64,000 bases of DNA from Rhizobiales bacterium TNE-4 (GTDB taxonomy: Bacteria; Pseudomonadota; Alphaproteobacteria; Rhizobiales; Beijerinckiaceae): contig JAHRCV010000002.1 of the NCBI GenBank assembly GCA_019083985.1, positions 62,001-126,000 on the forward strand, written 5' to 3'. How positions within the stretch are numbered: position 1 is the first letter of the stretch; each line of letters opens with the position of its first letter. Under the pieces are notes generated by a model. The model saw only the letters and a list, made by a program, of their open reading frames with translations. It was not told the origin of the DNA and ran no database searches. Both the position numbers and the translations under genes were made by a program. Below, piece by piece: positions 26,830 through 36,535 of this stretch.

Positions 26830-27636
26830 ATGGTTGAATCACGGACCCCACGCGAAACGCGCACCATTCGCGCACTCCTGCTCGGCGATCGCCTTGATAC
26901 GGCGGGCCTTGAGCGCTCGGACATGATTTCGACGACGCCGTTCGCGTTCAGGATTGGCAATCACGGCTTCGCTGCGCTCTTCCGCTATGGCGTTGTGGTG
27001 CTGGCTGGCCTCTCGCCCATCGAGGAAGACGATTTCCTGCGCAAGATCGAGCCGCGCATTTCCGGTAAATTGCCACGTATCGACGACGAAATCGCGACCA
27101 TCGTGCTTGATCCTGAGAAGGATGATCTCGCCCCGCCCGGCGGCCCCGTCTCGTTGCGCGAATTCACGCCAGAGCGCCTCCTCGTGATTGCCGATGTGTT
27201 GGCAAAAAGTGTCGCCCTCGCGCATCACGAACGCCAAGTCGGCGCGGTATTCGATGTTATCGATCCGCTTGCACGCGATCTCGCGCGTGACGGCAAACTC
27301 CCGCACCAACGCAAGGCGATCATCAAATTGATTGGAGAGGCTTTGCTGGTCGATCACCGCATGGCAGGCCGGGTTGCCGTCGATGACAAGCCCGATGTGC
27401 TCTGGGACCGCTCCGATTTAGAGCGTCTCTACGCGCGCTTGGAAGATGAATATGAACTGAAAGAGCGCGCCAACACGCTCTCACGCAAGATTGACGTTGT
27501 GCAGGATACTGCGCGCGCGCTGACCGACCTCATCGATCAGCAACGCAGCTTGCGCCTTGAACAGATCATCGTGCTGCTCATCCTGTTCGAAGTGGTGATG
27601 AGCATTCTCACGATCATTTTCAAATGGCCGCATTGA
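26830..27636 (+). CDS. RMD1/YDR282C (DUF155) family membrane-anchored protein
   Basis: A 268-residue protein of the DUF155 family, better known from yeast and mammalian mitochondria (RMD1, RMND1) and also found in bacteria. The soluble part includes [23 protein letters not shown], then an acidic middle and a predicted coiled region ([25 protein letters not shown], cut here). A single C-terminal membrane helix ([20 protein letters not shown], about 243-262) anchors it tail-first. The start at ATG 26830 is the best guess; an in-frame ATG exists at 26737. It overlaps miaA by 17 bp, convergently. Confidence 0.75.
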   Translation: MVESRTPRETRTIRALLLGDRLDTAGLERSDMISTTPFAFRIGNHGFAALFRYGVVVLAGLSPIEEDDFLRKIEPRISGKLPRIDDEIATIVLDPEKDDLAPPGGPVSLREFTPERLLVIADVLAKSVALAHHERQVGAVFDVIDPLARDLARDGKLPHQRKAIIKLIGEALLVDHRMAGRVAVDDKPDVLWDRSDLERLYARLEDEYELKERANTLSRKIDVVQDTARALTDLIDQQRSLRLEQIIVLLILFEVVMSILTIIFKWPH

Positions 27637-28537
27637 CCTGAGACAAAACCTGCGCGGCCGCTGCCTCCGGCGCGACCCACTGAAATTCCGGCGCTTGATG
27701 CCGAAACCAAGTGTGTTGCCGTTTGGCATAGCGGCGCGTATCGGCTTTACCGCCTTCAGCCGCGTCTTCCATCGCGATCTCGCCGCGTAGTGCGCGGATG
27801 ATCCACGGCACGCTATGCGCGCGCATGGCAGGCAGTGCCGGGTCGAGCCCGCGCTCCATCAGGCGTTCAATTTCATTGACTGCGCCCGATTGCACCATTG
27901 TGTCGAAGCGCGCATCGATCCGCGCACGCAACACGTCGCGATCAGGCTCAAGAAAATACGCAAGGAAGGGACCATTCAGCAGCGCGCCCGCGCGCCGCTC
28001 CTGAAACTGCGCCAGCGATTGGCCCGTCGCGCGAAACACTTCGAGCGCCCGAATGATGCGCTGCGGATCGGTGGGCCTGAGGCGGCGCGCCGTCGCCGGG
28101 TCAACGTTTGCCAATATCTGATGCAGATCCTCTGGCGCGCGGCCTTCGGCCTCTGCTCGCACGGCCACGCGGATCTCCTCCGGCACAGGCGGGATGTCCG
28201 ACAAGCCCTGCGTCAACGCCTTGAAATAGAGCCCCGTGCCCCCTGTGATGATTGGCAGGCGCCCTTCCGCCCGGACGGTCTCAAGCATCGCCGCCATGTC
28301 GGTCTGCCAGCGGGCAACTGAATAATTCACTGCCGCATCGACATGACCAAACAGGCGATGGGGGACGGCCGCTTCCTCGGCCAGTGTCGGGCGGGCGGTG
28401 ATGATGCGCAGATCGCGATAGACCTGCATCGAGTCGGCGTTGATGACGGTGCCGCCGAGCCGCTCCGCCAAATGGATGGCCAGCGCGGACTTGCCGGACG
28501 CCGTCGGGCCTGCAATGAGGATGGCACCGATACCCAT
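27620..28537 (-). CDS. miaA: tRNA dimethylallyltransferase
   Basis: A 305-residue enzyme adding dimethylallyl to A37 of tRNAs that read UNN codons. The P-loop is [20 protein letters not shown] near residues 9-28, then [19 protein letters not shown], the substrate-binding region. [14 protein letters not shown] (about 94-107) is also typical. I start at ATG 28537, just before the P-loop strand; the longer frame overlaps serB on the other strand. Divergent from serB with a 43-bp gap. Confidence 0.95.
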   Translation of the reverse strand: MGIGAILIAGPTASGKSALAIHLAERLGGTVINADSMQVYRDLRIITARPTLAEEAAVPHRLFGHVDAAVNYSVARWQTDMAAMLETVRAEGRLPIITGGTGLYFKALTQGLSDIPPVPEEIRVAVRAEAEGRAPEDLHQILANVDPATARRLRPTDPQRIIRALEVFRATGQSLAQFQERRAGALLNGPFLAYFLEPDRDVLRARIDARFDTMVQSGAVNEIERLMERGLDPALPAMRAHSVPWIIRALRGEIAMEDAAEGGKADTRRYAKRQHTWFRHQAPEFQWVAPEAAAAQVLSQVNAAI

Positions 28538-28580
28538 ACCGAACTGACCCCTGCCGAACCGCATTCTCCGGACACGCCTG

Positions 28581-29474
28581 ATGACGCTCCTCGTCGCGAC
28601 CTTCGTCTCGAACCCGCAAACGCCTGCGCTCTCCCCTGCCTTGATTGAGCGGGGCGCGCAAGCCCTCGGCCTGTCAGGACAGACGCAATGGTTGGCGAAG
28701 GATGTTGCCGCCGATTTCGTGTTCGAAAGCACGCAAGGCCCGCGTCCGCTGGCCGATGCACTGCGAGGGACGGTCGAGCCCTACCCGATCGATGTGATCG
28801 TTCAACCGGTCGAAGGCCGCCGCAAGAAACTGTTTCTGGCGGATATGGATTCCACGATGATCGGACAGGAATGCATCGACGAACTCGCTGATTTCGTGGG
28901 CCTGAAAGAAAAAGTGTCGTTCATCACTGAGCGCGCAATGCGCGGCGAATTGGCCTTCGAGCCCGCGCTGCGCGAACGCGTGGCCCTGCTCAAGGGTCTC
29001 GATGTTGATGTGATCGCGACCATTCTCGCTGAACGCATCACCTATACGCCAGGCGGGCGCGAACTCGTGCGCACCATGCGGGCGCACGGCGCCTATACGG
29101 CGCTCGTCTCCGGCGGCTTCACATTGTTCACAGGCCCAGTCTCGCACGCGATCGGATTTCATGAACATCGCTCGAATGAATTGATCGTTGAAAGCGGACA
29201 ACTTGCCGGGCGCGTGGCCGAGCCGATCCTTGGCAAAGAAGCCAAGCTTGCAAGCCTCAAGGACTTGGCACGCATCAACCAGTTGCAAGCACACGAAACC
29301 ATGGCGGTCGGCGACGGCGCCAATGATCTCGCTATGCTTGAGGCCGCAGGCCTTGGCGTTGCCTTCCATGCCAAGCCTGCCGTTGCAGAAGCAGCCGCCG
29401 CGCGGATCGATTTTGCCGATCTGACAGCGCTTCTGTATGCGCAGGGCTATAACCGGCACGATTTCGTTACCTAA
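28581..29474 (+). CDS. serB: Phosphoserine phosphatase
   Basis: A 297-residue HAD-family enzyme, last step of serine synthesis. The catalytic motif is [21 protein letters not shown] (DxDST, about 83-103, cut to 20 here as [11 protein letters not shown]). Motif II is [11 protein letters not shown] and motifs III/IV lie around [19 protein letters not shown]. An ACT-like N-terminal region precedes the HAD domain. Conserved in Hyphomicrobiales beside miaA on the opposite strand. Confidence 0.95.
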   Translation: MTLLVATFVSNPQTPALSPALIERGAQALGLSGQTQWLAKDVAADFVFESTQGPRPLADALRGTVEPYPIDVIVQPVEGRRKKLFLADMDSTMIGQECIDELADFVGLKEKVSFITERAMRGELAFEPALRERVALLKGLDVDVIATILAERITYTPGGRELVRTMRAHGAYTALVSGGFTLFTGPVSHAIGFHEHRSNELIVESGQLAGRVAEPILGKEAKLASLKDLARINQLQAHETMAVGDGANDLAMLEAAGLGVAFHAKPAVAEAAAARIDFADLTALLYAQGYNRHDFVT

Positions 29475-29534
29475 ACATAGCTGGACCCCGGTGCGCCGCC
29501 GGTTAGACTGGCACGCGGAACCAACGGGGGCCGC

Positions 29535-30920
29535 ATGTATTACGCCGATTTTCGCCATGAGCGGATCAGCTTTCCCGATCTGAAGACCTTGCTGGCGCAC
29601 GCTTCGCCACAGCGTTCGGGCGACGCCTTGGCAGGCCTTGCCGCACCCGATCAGAAAACGCGCGTGCTCGCCCGCATGGCACTGGCCGATGTGCCGCTCA
29701 GCGATTTTCTCAGCGCAAACTTCGTGCCTTACGAAAGCGATGACGTTACACGCCTGATTATCGACACGCATGATCGTGAGGCCTTCAAGCCAGTGGCGTC
29801 CATGACCGTTGGCGCCTTCCGCGAATTTCTCTTGGCCGATACGACCCATGCTGAAACGCTGCGGTGCTTAGCCCCCGGCCTAACGCCTGAAATGGTCACC
29901 GCGGTCTCAAAACTCATGACCAATGGCGATCTCATTGCAGGCGCCGCCAAAGCCCGCATTGTGACGGCGTTCCGCACCACGATCGGCCTTGAAGGTCGGC
30001 TCGCGGCGCGCTTGCAGCCCAATCATCCGACGGATGATCTAGCGGCCATCATGGCAGCCACGATTGACGGGCTTGCTTATGGCAGCGGCGATGCGGTGAT
30101 CGGCGTCAACCCCGCCACCGACAATCTCGATAATACGATTCAAATTCTGCAGATGCTCGATACGATGCGCGACAAGCTCGCAATGCCGGTGCAATCCTGC
30201 GTCCTGTCGCATGTCACAACGACCCTTGCCGCCATCGAGCAAGGCGCCCCAGTCGATCTCGTGTTCCAATCCATAGCCGGCACGCAGAAAGCTAATGAAG
30301 GTTTCGGCGTGACGCTCGCAATGTTGCGTGAAGCACACGAGGCCGCGCTCTCCCTCAAGCGTGGCACCGTCGGCAATCATGTGATGTATTTCGAGACGGG
30401 ACAGGGTGCAGCTCTGTCAGCCAATGCACATCATAGCGTTGATCAGCAAACGGTGGAAGCACGCGCCTATGCCGTGGGGCGTGCGTTCAATCCCCTGCTC
30501 GTTAACACGGTCGTCGGTTTTATCGGACCGGAATATCTTTTCGACGCGAAGGAAATCATCCGCGCGGGGCTCGAAGATCATTTCTGCGGCAAATTGCTAG
30601 GCCTGCCGATGGGTGTCGACGTCTGCTACACCAACCATGCCGAGGCCGATCAGAACGATATGGATCTCTTGGCATTTGCGCTTGCCAATGCGGGTGTGAA
30701 TTTTCTCATCGCCGTTCCCGGCGCTGACGACATCATGCTCAATTATCAGAGCCTGTCTTTCCATGACATTGTCCGCTTGCGTCATGTTCTGAAACTGAAA
30801 CCAGCACCCGAATTTGAAACCTGGCTCGCACGGATGGGATTGCTGGATGCGCAGGGCCGCCTCCCCGCTGACGCCGCCTCGGCAGCCATGCAACGCCTGA
30901 TTGCGGCGCAGGGATTATAA
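29535..30920 (+). CDS. eutB: Ethanolamine ammonia-lyase, large subunit
   Basis: A 461-residue adenosylcobalamin-dependent subunit that converts ethanolamine to acetaldehyde and ammonia. It shows the EutB pattern: a TIM-barrel with DGLAYGSGDAVIGVNPATDN (about 177-196), QLFQ-like segments and GLPMGVDVCYTNHAEADQNDMD (about 357-378). It is followed by eutC with a 2-bp gap. No cobalamin riboswitch is visible in the 60 bp before it. No eut transporter, reactivase (eutA) or microcompartment gene is nearby. Confidence 0.93.
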   Translation: MYYADFRHERISFPDLKTLLAHASPQRSGDALAGLAAPDQKTRVLARMALADVPLSDFLSANFVPYESDDVTRLIIDTHDREAFKPVASMTVGAFREFLLADTTHAETLRCLAPGLTPEMVTAVSKLMTNGDLIAGAAKARIVTAFRTTIGLEGRLAARLQPNHPTDDLAAIMAATIDGLAYGSGDAVIGVNPATDNLDNTIQILQMLDTMRDKLAMPVQSCVLSHVTTTLAAIEQGAPVDLVFQSIAGTQKANEGFGVTLAMLREAHEAALSLKRGTVGNHVMYFETGQGAALSANAHHSVDQQTVEARAYAVGRAFNPLLVNTVVGFIGPEYLFDAKEIIRAGLEDHFCGKLLGLPMGVDVCYTNHAEADQNDMDLLAFALANAGVNFLIAVPGADDIMLNYQSLSFHDIVRLRHVLKLKPAPEFETWLARMGLLDAQGRLPADAASAAMQRLIAAQGL

Positions 30921-30922
30921 CG

Positions 30923-31675
30923 ATGGCCTCGCCATTCGACGCACTCAAACACCTCACCCGCGCCCGCATTGCATTGGGGCGCGCGGGCGATGGCCTGCCG
31001 ACGCAAGCCTTGCTTGACTTCACGCTGGCGCACGCCCTCGCACGTGATGCAATTTACGGTGAAGTCGATTGGAATGAATTGCAGAAGGCGCTATCGCCTT
31101 TGTCAACGATTGCCCTTACGAGCGCCGCAACTGACAAGCAGACCTATCTGCGTCGCCCCGATCTTGGCCGCACGCTTGCGGATGGTGAAGCGGCAAAACT
31201 TCCGAAGGGGCCGTTTGATATCGCGCTTGTGATCGGTGATGGCTTGTCGGCCGATGCCTGCATGGCCTATGCCGCCGAGACGGCGCACGCGGTCGTGAAC
31301 ACCTTACCGGACTTCACATTTGCCCCCATTGTGCTCGCCAAGGGCGCGCGTGTCGCCTTGTCAGATCCCATCGGCGCTGCGTTGAGCGCGAACCTCGTCA
31401 TCATGCTGATTGGCGAACGGCCCGGGCTGACGACCGCCGATTCCCTTGGTGCTTATCTTACCTTCGCGCCCCGCTCCGGCCGAAAGGACAGCGAGCGTAA
31501 TTGCATTTCCAACATCCATGCACACGGCCTCACACCATCTCTGGCCGCCCAAAAAATTGCATGGCTCGCGCGCGAGGCACTGCGTTTGAAATTAACCGGT
31601 GTCGATTTGAAAGAAGCTGCGCCGGATGGCTTGCTGGCGGCGCCAACGCCGACGAAAGCGCTGCCCAACACCTAA
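30923..31675 (+). CDS. eutC: Ethanolamine ammonia-lyase, small subunit
   Basis: A 250-residue subunit that helps bind the cobalamin cofactor and ethanolamine. Family stretches: LTRARIALGRAGDGLPTQALLDFTLAHALARDA (cut: RIALGRAGDGLPTQALLDF, about 12-30), VIGDGLSADA near 106 and ERNCISNIHAHGLTPS near 190. It forms the EutBC complex with the preceding gene. The length matches the family. Confidence 0.92.
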   Translation: MASPFDALKHLTRARIALGRAGDGLPTQALLDFTLAHALARDAIYGEVDWNELQKALSPLSTIALTSAATDKQTYLRRPDLGRTLADGEAAKLPKGPFDIALVIGDGLSADACMAYAAETAHAVVNTLPDFTFAPIVLAKGARVALSDPIGAALSANLVIMLIGERPGLTTADSLGAYLTFAPRSGRKDSERNCISNIHAHGLTPSLAAQKIAWLAREALRLKLTGVDLKEAAPDGLLAAPTPTKALPNT

Positions 31676-31762
31676 ATCGCGTCATGGCGCGCAGGGCATG
31701 AGCCCGCCCCGGCAACCATCACCCTCATCGCACTTTGAAGGGCGCGGGCTCCAAAAGCGCAT

Positions 31763-31822
31763 AAAAAAGCCCTCAAGGTTCAAGCGGGAATGCGACAAAT
31801 TCCGCCTCACCATGAGGGCTTT
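31763..31822. terminator. Bidirectional terminator between eutC and degP
   Basis: AAAGCCCTCA (31766-31775) pairs with TGAGGGCTTT (31813-31822). The 37-nt interior can itself fold through GCGGGAAT/ATTCCGC. An A-run on the left (U-run for the minus strand) and TTTGTTG on the right (plus strand) let it stop both eutC and degP transcripts. The long, structured loop is unusual for a terminator. Confidence 0.75.
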
Positions 31823-31869
31823 GTTGTCACGCGCCTCGCCATAACGAGGCGCAATTCACAAACCGTCGC

Positions 31870-33351
31870 TTACTCGAGCGACAGCGCGACGAAGCGTACA
31901 TCGCCTTGCGCATTCGAAATCAGGAACAGGGCCGATTTCTTGCCCTCTTTCTTGAGCGCATCGACACGCTTCATCACCGCGTCCGGCGTCGCCACCGCTT
32001 CCTGCTGCACTTCCACGATGATGTCACCGGCTTGAATGCGCTTGTCAGCGGCTGGCGAATTCGGATCGACGCGCGAGACAAGAACGCCCTTCACATTGTC
32101 CTTGATGGCGAAACGCTTTTTCGCGTCGTCCGTGATCGGCGCCAGATTAAGCCCAAGCGCCTTCTTGACGACGGATTTCTCCGGCTCGCCCTGCGTGGCG
32201 CTCGCTTTGGCAAGCTTCTCACCCTCTTCAAGACGTCCGAGCTTCACCTGTTTGGTGATTTCCTTGCCTTTGCGCAGGATGAGCACATCGACATCCTTGC
32301 CGACTGCCGTCTGACCGACGATGCGGGGCAGATCCTTCGATTCCTTCACATCCTTGCCGTCGAATTTCAGGATCACATCACCCGGTTCGATGCCAGCGGG
32401 CTTTGACGGCCCCTTGTCATCGACACCAGCAACGAGCGCGCCCTTCGGCTCTTTCAGGCCGAGCGATTCAGCAATCGATTCATCGACATTCTGAATGCGC
32501 ACGCCGAGCCAACCGCGCCGTGTTTCACCATATTGCAGAAGCTGATCGATGATCGGCTTGGCCATCGCTGACGGCACGGCGAAGCCGATACCGATCGAGC
32601 CACCCGACGGCGAGAGGATCGCCGTGTTGATGCCGATGACGTCGCCATTCATGTCAAACAGCGGGCCACCCGAATTGCCTTTGTTGATGGCCGCGTCCGT
32701 CTGGATGTACTGGCCATAGCTTTGGTCGGAAATATCGCGGTTCCGTGCAGAGATGATACCGGCCGAAACCGAACCACCCAGACCAAACGGATTGCCAATC
32801 GCCATAACCCATTGGCCGATCCGCGTTTTTTCGGAATCGCCGAACTTCACGGCCTTGAGCGGCTTGTCCGGCTTCACCCGCAGGACGGCGAGATCGACCT
32901 TGGTGTCCTTGCCGACGATTTCCGCTTTCAATTTGCGGCCGTCAGCAAAGATCACCGTGACGTCATTGGCTTCGCCGATCACATGGGCATTGGTGATGAC
33001 GATGCCGGACGCATCAATGACAAAGCCTGAACCGAGCGAATTCGAACGGCGCTGCGGACGGCCCTGTTGCTGCCCCTCGCCACCGCCGGGACCATTCTTG
33101 AAGAACTCATCGAAGAAATCCTGAAACGGCGAACCGGGCGGCAATTGCGGCATCGGCACCGTGCGCTGCTCGGTCGGCGTGGTGGTCGCCGAGATGTTCA
33201 CGACGGAGTCGATGACCTGTGCGGCGACATCGGCGATGATGTCAGGCCCACGCGGCGATTGCGCCAGCGCGGCCTGCGGCGCGCCTGACAGAGCCAAGGC
33301 CGTGGTGGCGGCCAGAAGCGCGGAGCGAAGGGCAAGGGTCGAACGAGCCAT
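31870..33351 (-). CDS. degP: Do-family periplasmic serine protease
   Basis: A 493-residue envelope quality-control protease/chaperone. A signal peptide (ending QAALAQ) precedes the trypsin-like domain with the triad His in ITNAHVIGEAND (about 122), Asp in VDLAVLRV (about 151) and Ser in GNSGGPLF (about 226). Two PDZ domains follow (about 270-370 and 400-485). HflC and hflK lie upstream on the same strand after a 109-bp gap. DegQ-type naming is equally possible. Confidence 0.92.
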   Translation of the reverse strand: MARSTLALRSALLAATTALALSGAPQAALAQSPRGPDIIADVAAQVIDSVVNISATTTPTEQRTVPMPQLPPGSPFQDFFDEFFKNGPGGGEGQQQGRPQRRSNSLGSGFVIDASGIVITNAHVIGEANDVTVIFADGRKLKAEIVGKDTKVDLAVLRVKPDKPLKAVKFGDSEKTRIGQWVMAIGNPFGLGGSVSAGIISARNRDISDQSYGQYIQTDAAINKGNSGGPLFDMNGDVIGINTAILSPSGGSIGIGFAVPSAMAKPIIDQLLQYGETRRGWLGVRIQNVDESIAESLGLKEPKGALVAGVDDKGPSKPAGIEPGDVILKFDGKDVKESKDLPRIVGQTAVGKDVDVLILRKGKEITKQVKLGRLEEGEKLAKASATQGEPEKSVVKKALGLNLAPITDDAKKRFAIKDNVKGVLVSRVDPNSPAADKRIQAGDIIVEVQQEAVATPDAVMKRVDALKKEGKKSALFLISNAQGDVRFVALSLE

Positions 33352-33460
33352 GGAACGGAAGCCTCCGGAAGCGGGTCAATCCCGCGTCAATTTCGCACAT
33401 ATCAGCGTTGAAGAATACGGCAGAACGAGGACGGGCGGCACTCGCGTGCCGCCCGCTGGA

Positions 33461-34351
33461 TCATGGTTTCGCCGGGGCGGGCTGCTGCCCCTTTGAATTA
33501 TCGAAGTAGCGGAAGAATTCCGATTGTGGCCCCAGGATGAACCGGGTGCCATTCGGCTTCAGCCCGTTATCATAGGCCTGCATCGCCCGGTAAAAGGCGA
33601 AGAAGTCGGGATCCTTCTGGAACGCTTCCGCCAGAATACGATTCTTCTCCGCGTCACCTGCGCCGCGGATTTCATCCGAACGGCGCGTCGCATCGGCACG
33701 GATGACGGTCGCATCGCGGTCAGCCTTCGCCTTGATCGACTGCGAGATCTGCGAACCCTGCGCGCGGATATCGGCCGCTTCACGCTGACGCTCGGTCTGC
33801 ATGCGTTGGAACACCGCTTGCGAGTTCGGATCCGGCAGGTCGACACGGCGCAGACGCACATCGACAACCTGAATGCCAAGCCCGCTGGCCTGACGGTTCA
33901 CGTCATCGCGGATCTTGTTCATCAGTTGCGAACGCTCGGTCCGCACGACGCTCGCAAAGCTCGCATCGGCCAAAACCGTACGCACGGCCGAATTGACGAT
34001 CGAAGCGAGGCGCAGATTGGCGCCAGCCACATTGTTCACCGATTGGTAGAACCGTAGCGGATCCGTCACACGGTAACGCGTGAAGGCGTCCACCACGAGC
34101 CGCTTCTGGTCCGCCGCAATCACTTCCTGCGACGGCGTCTCAAGATCGAGAATGCGGCGATCGACATAAATCACGCTTTCCCAAGGCAGCTTGAAGTAAA
34201 GACCCGGCTGCGTGATCGGCGGGCGCGAAACCTTACCGAACACGAAGACGAGCGCTTGCTGCGTCTGCTGCACCACGAAAGTGGAGCTGATACCGACAAC
34301 GGCGGCGATGAGCGCGCCGATGATCAAACCCATGCGCATGACGGCACTCAT
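33461..34351 (-). CDS. hflC: HflC, FtsH protease modulator
   Basis: A 296-residue SPFH/band-7 protein anchored by an N-terminal membrane helix (about 8-30). The domain is periplasmic in the HflKC complex that cages FtsH and regulates its proteolysis of membrane proteins. The PHB domain (about 30-200) is followed by a coiled region rich in charged residues. It starts within the hflK stop (ATGA overlap), so the two are translated together. Confidence 0.93.
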   Translation of the reverse strand: MSAVMRMGLIIGALIAAVVGISSTFVVQQTQQALVFVFGKVSRPPITQPGLYFKLPWESVIYVDRRILDLETPSQEVIAADQKRLVVDAFTRYRVTDPLRFYQSVNNVAGANLRLASIVNSAVRTVLADASFASVVRTERSQLMNKIRDDVNRQASGLGIQVVDVRLRRVDLPDPNSQAVFQRMQTERQREAADIRAQGSQISQSIKAKADRDATVIRADATRRSDEIRGAGDAEKNRILAEAFQKDPDFFAFYRAMQAYDNGLKPNGTRFILGPQSEFFRYFDNSKGQQPAPAKP

Positions 34352-35469
34352 TTCGTGCCTCCCGTCTTGCCGAGCTCATTGAGCGGCAAATAAGGCACGA
34401 CGCCCTGCCCCGCCTTGGGATCGACAATCAACTTGTCGGACTGGCCGAGCACGCGTTCCATCGTTTCGAGATACATGCGCTGGCGGGTCACGTCCGGCGC
34501 GTTCTTGTATTCCGTGTAGATCTGCGAGAAGCGCGAAGCCTGACCGGTCGCCTCGGCGGTGACGCGGGACTTATAGGCTTCAGCTTCCTGCTCGATACGC
34601 GCCGCTTCACCGCGCGCTTCCGGCACGACTTTGCTGGCGTAGGTTTCAGCCTCGTTACGCATACGGTCCTGATCCTGACGGGCCGCCTGCACGTCGCGGA
34701 ACGCTTCGATGACTTGCGCCGGCGGGTCGACCTTCAGCAATTGCACCGCGCGGATTTCGACGCCGGCTCCATAGGAGTTCAGCGTCTCCTGCATCACCTG
34801 CTTCACTTCCTGTTCGATCGCGGCACGATCGGTCGTCAGGATTTGCTGCACATTGCGGCGGCCGATGACTTCGCGCATGGCGCTTTCCGCCACCGCTTTC
34901 ACCGAAGCTTCCGGCGCCTGAATGTTGAACACGTAATCCTGCGCCTTGGCCGGGTTGATCTGCCATTGCACGGCAAAATCGATGTCGACGATGTTTTCGT
35001 CGCCCGTCAGCATCAGGCTTTCTTCAAGCACGTCGCGCGTCACATTGCGGCGCATCGCTTCCGAACCACGGAAACCGACTTCGGTCGTGTTGACCGTCGT
35101 CACCTTCGGCTTGATCACCTGTCCGACCGGATAGGGGAAATTGTAGCTCCAGCCCGGCTGGCTTTGGCTTACCGGCTTGCCGAAGATGAGATTGATGCCG
35201 ACCTCGTCGGGCCGCACCGTGTAAAACCCTGTCGCCAGCCACAAGGCAGCGGCACCAAGCACAATCAGCCCGATCCCTGAGCCGCCCAAGGCGCCACCGG
35301 GGAGAAGGTTCTTGAGCTTGTCCTGGCTCTTGCGGATCAGGTCCTCAAGATCGGGCGGCGTTCCGCCGGGCCCGCCATTCGAGGGGCCACCACCGCCACC
35401 CCAGGGACCTCCGGGACGTTTCTGGCCCCACGGGCCACCACCGCCACCGTTCTGATTGCTCCAAGGCAT
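34348..35469 (-). CDS. hflK: HflK, FtsH protease modulator
   Basis: A 373-residue partner of HflC. A long Gly/Pro-rich cytoplasmic tail (residues 1-38, mostly Gly, Pro, Trp and Asn) precedes the membrane helix (about 64-84, IGLIVLGAAALWLATGFYTV) and the SPFH domain with its following coiled coil. Length and layout match HflK. It is upstream of hflC and downstream of folA after 59 bp. Confidence 0.94.
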   Translation of the reverse strand: MPWSNQNGGGGGPWGQKRPGGPWGGGGGPSNGGPGGTPPDLEDLIRKSQDKLKNLLPGGALGGSGIGLIVLGAAALWLATGFYTVRPDEVGINLIFGKPVSQSQPGWSYNFPYPVGQVIKPKVTTVNTTEVGFRGSEAMRRNVTRDVLEESLMLTGDENIVDIDFAVQWQINPAKAQDYVFNIQAPEASVKAVAESAMREVIGRRNVQQILTTDRAAIEQEVKQVMQETLNSYGAGVEIRAVQLLKVDPPAQVIEAFRDVQAARQDQDRMRNEAETYASKVVPEARGEAARIEQEAEAYKSRVTAEATGQASRFSQIYTEYKNAPDVTRQRMYLETMERVLGQSDKLIVDPKAGQGVVPYLPLNELGKTGGTK

Positions 35470-35528
35470 ACTGATCCTCTCTGGTTCTTTTGACGCAGGA
35501 AGTGGGGTCTTCAGCGCCCCGCGTCAAC

Positions 35529-36059
35529 TCAGACGTGGCCCTTCGTCGCGGGCCTTCGGCTGTAATCGATGAAGGTGAACGAAAACTCATCATGCGGCCC
35601 GGCCGGATGGCTCTCCCGACCCGTCTCGACGAAATGGGCCGGGTCGGGGTCCGGAAACAGCGTATCACCCTCTGGCGCACAATGAACCCGCGTGAGCCGG
35701 ATGAGGTCCGCCTCCGGCATGGCTTGCCGGTAGATCTCGCCTCCGCCGACCACAGGCACACTATCGGCACCCATGGCCTTGGCCCGTTCCTGCGCCAAAG
35801 CCAGCGCCGATGGGAGGCTCGGTGCCGTCAACACGCCCTCAGTGTTGAACGTCGGATCGCGGGTCACCACAATCGTCTCGCGCCCCGGCAGCGGCTTGCC
35901 GATCGACTGGTAGGTCTTCCGCCCCATCACCATCGGCCGGCCAAGCGTGAGGCTTTTAAAGCGCTGCAGATCGGAGCGCAGCCGCCAGATCAGCTGATTA
36001 TCCCGGCCGATCACGCCATTATCGGCCACGGCCACGATGATCGCGACAGGGACGCTCAT
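35529..36059 (-). CDS. folA: Dihydrofolate reductase
   Basis: A 176-residue NADPH-dependent enzyme regenerating tetrahydrofolate, needed after the thymidylate synthase reaction. IIVAVADNGVIGRDNQLIW opens the protein, with the M20-loop Trp near 24 and active-site Asp at about 29 (SDLQRF); GRPMVMGRKTYQSIGKPLPGR supplies cofactor contacts and VVGGGEIYRQAM (about 102) the Gly-Gly pair. It overlaps the GNAT gene upstream by 4 bp, and thyA is two genes upstream. Confidence 0.94.
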   Translation of the reverse strand: MSVPVAIIVAVADNGVIGRDNQLIWRLRSDLQRFKSLTLGRPMVMGRKTYQSIGKPLPGRETIVVTRDPTFNTEGVLTAPSLPSALALAQERAKAMGADSVPVVGGGEIYRQAMPEADLIRLTRVHCAPEGDTLFPDPDPAHFVETGRESHPAGPHDEFSFTFIDYSRRPATKGHV

Positions 36060-36535
36060 CGCGCTTCATCCGCCAGCCGCCACAACGCCTGATCTGTCAC
36101 GCGGCACGTCGTCCAATCATCGAGCAGCACAGCGCCCAGCGATTTGTAAAAGCCGATGGATGGCTCGTTCCAATCGAGCACCGACCATTCGAACCGTGCG
36201 AGCCCTTCGGCAACGCAGCGCTTGGCGAGATGGGCGAGCAAAGCCTTGCCGCAGCCATGGCCGCGAGCATGCGGCCGCACATAGAGATCTTCAAGATAGA
36301 TCCCGTGCTTGCCGCGAAAAGTCGAAAAATTGTAGAACCACAACGCAAAACCGACCGGTTCATTATGGCGCTCGACAATGTCGCAAAAGACGCGCGGCGC
36401 TTCCCCAAACAACGCCTCGGCGATGCCCTCTTCCGTCGCGTCGACCGCATGCGAAAGCTTCTCATACTCCGCCAATTCGCGAATGAATGCGAAGATGATT
36501 GCGCTATCGGCGCGCGTCGCTGCGCGGACGATCAT
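36056..36535 (-). CDS. GNAT-family N-acetyltransferase
   Basis: A 159-residue acetyltransferase. [27 protein letters not shown] (cut: [16 protein letters not shown], about 86-101) is motif A that binds acetyl-CoA. The tail W-x-N-x-P-S-I-x-FYKSLGA (about 121-135) resembles the diamine N-acetyltransferase (SSAT-like) subgroup, so a polyamine or amine substrate is possible. It overlaps both thyA and folA by 4 bp, placing it inside the folate/thymidylate operon. Confidence 0.85.
   Translation of the reverse strand: MIVRAATRADSAIIFAFIRELAEYEKLSHAVDATEEGIAEALFGEAPRVFCDIVERHNEPVGFALWFYNFSTFRGKHGIYLEDLYVRPHARGHGCGKALLAHLAKRCVAEGLARFEWSVLDWNEPSIGFYKSLGAVLLDDWTTCRVTDQALWRLADEAR

Noticed and set aside
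28674-29849. Long minus-strand open frame opposite serB and the start of eutB
   Set aside because: It covers two well-supported genes in antisense and has no recognisable domain.
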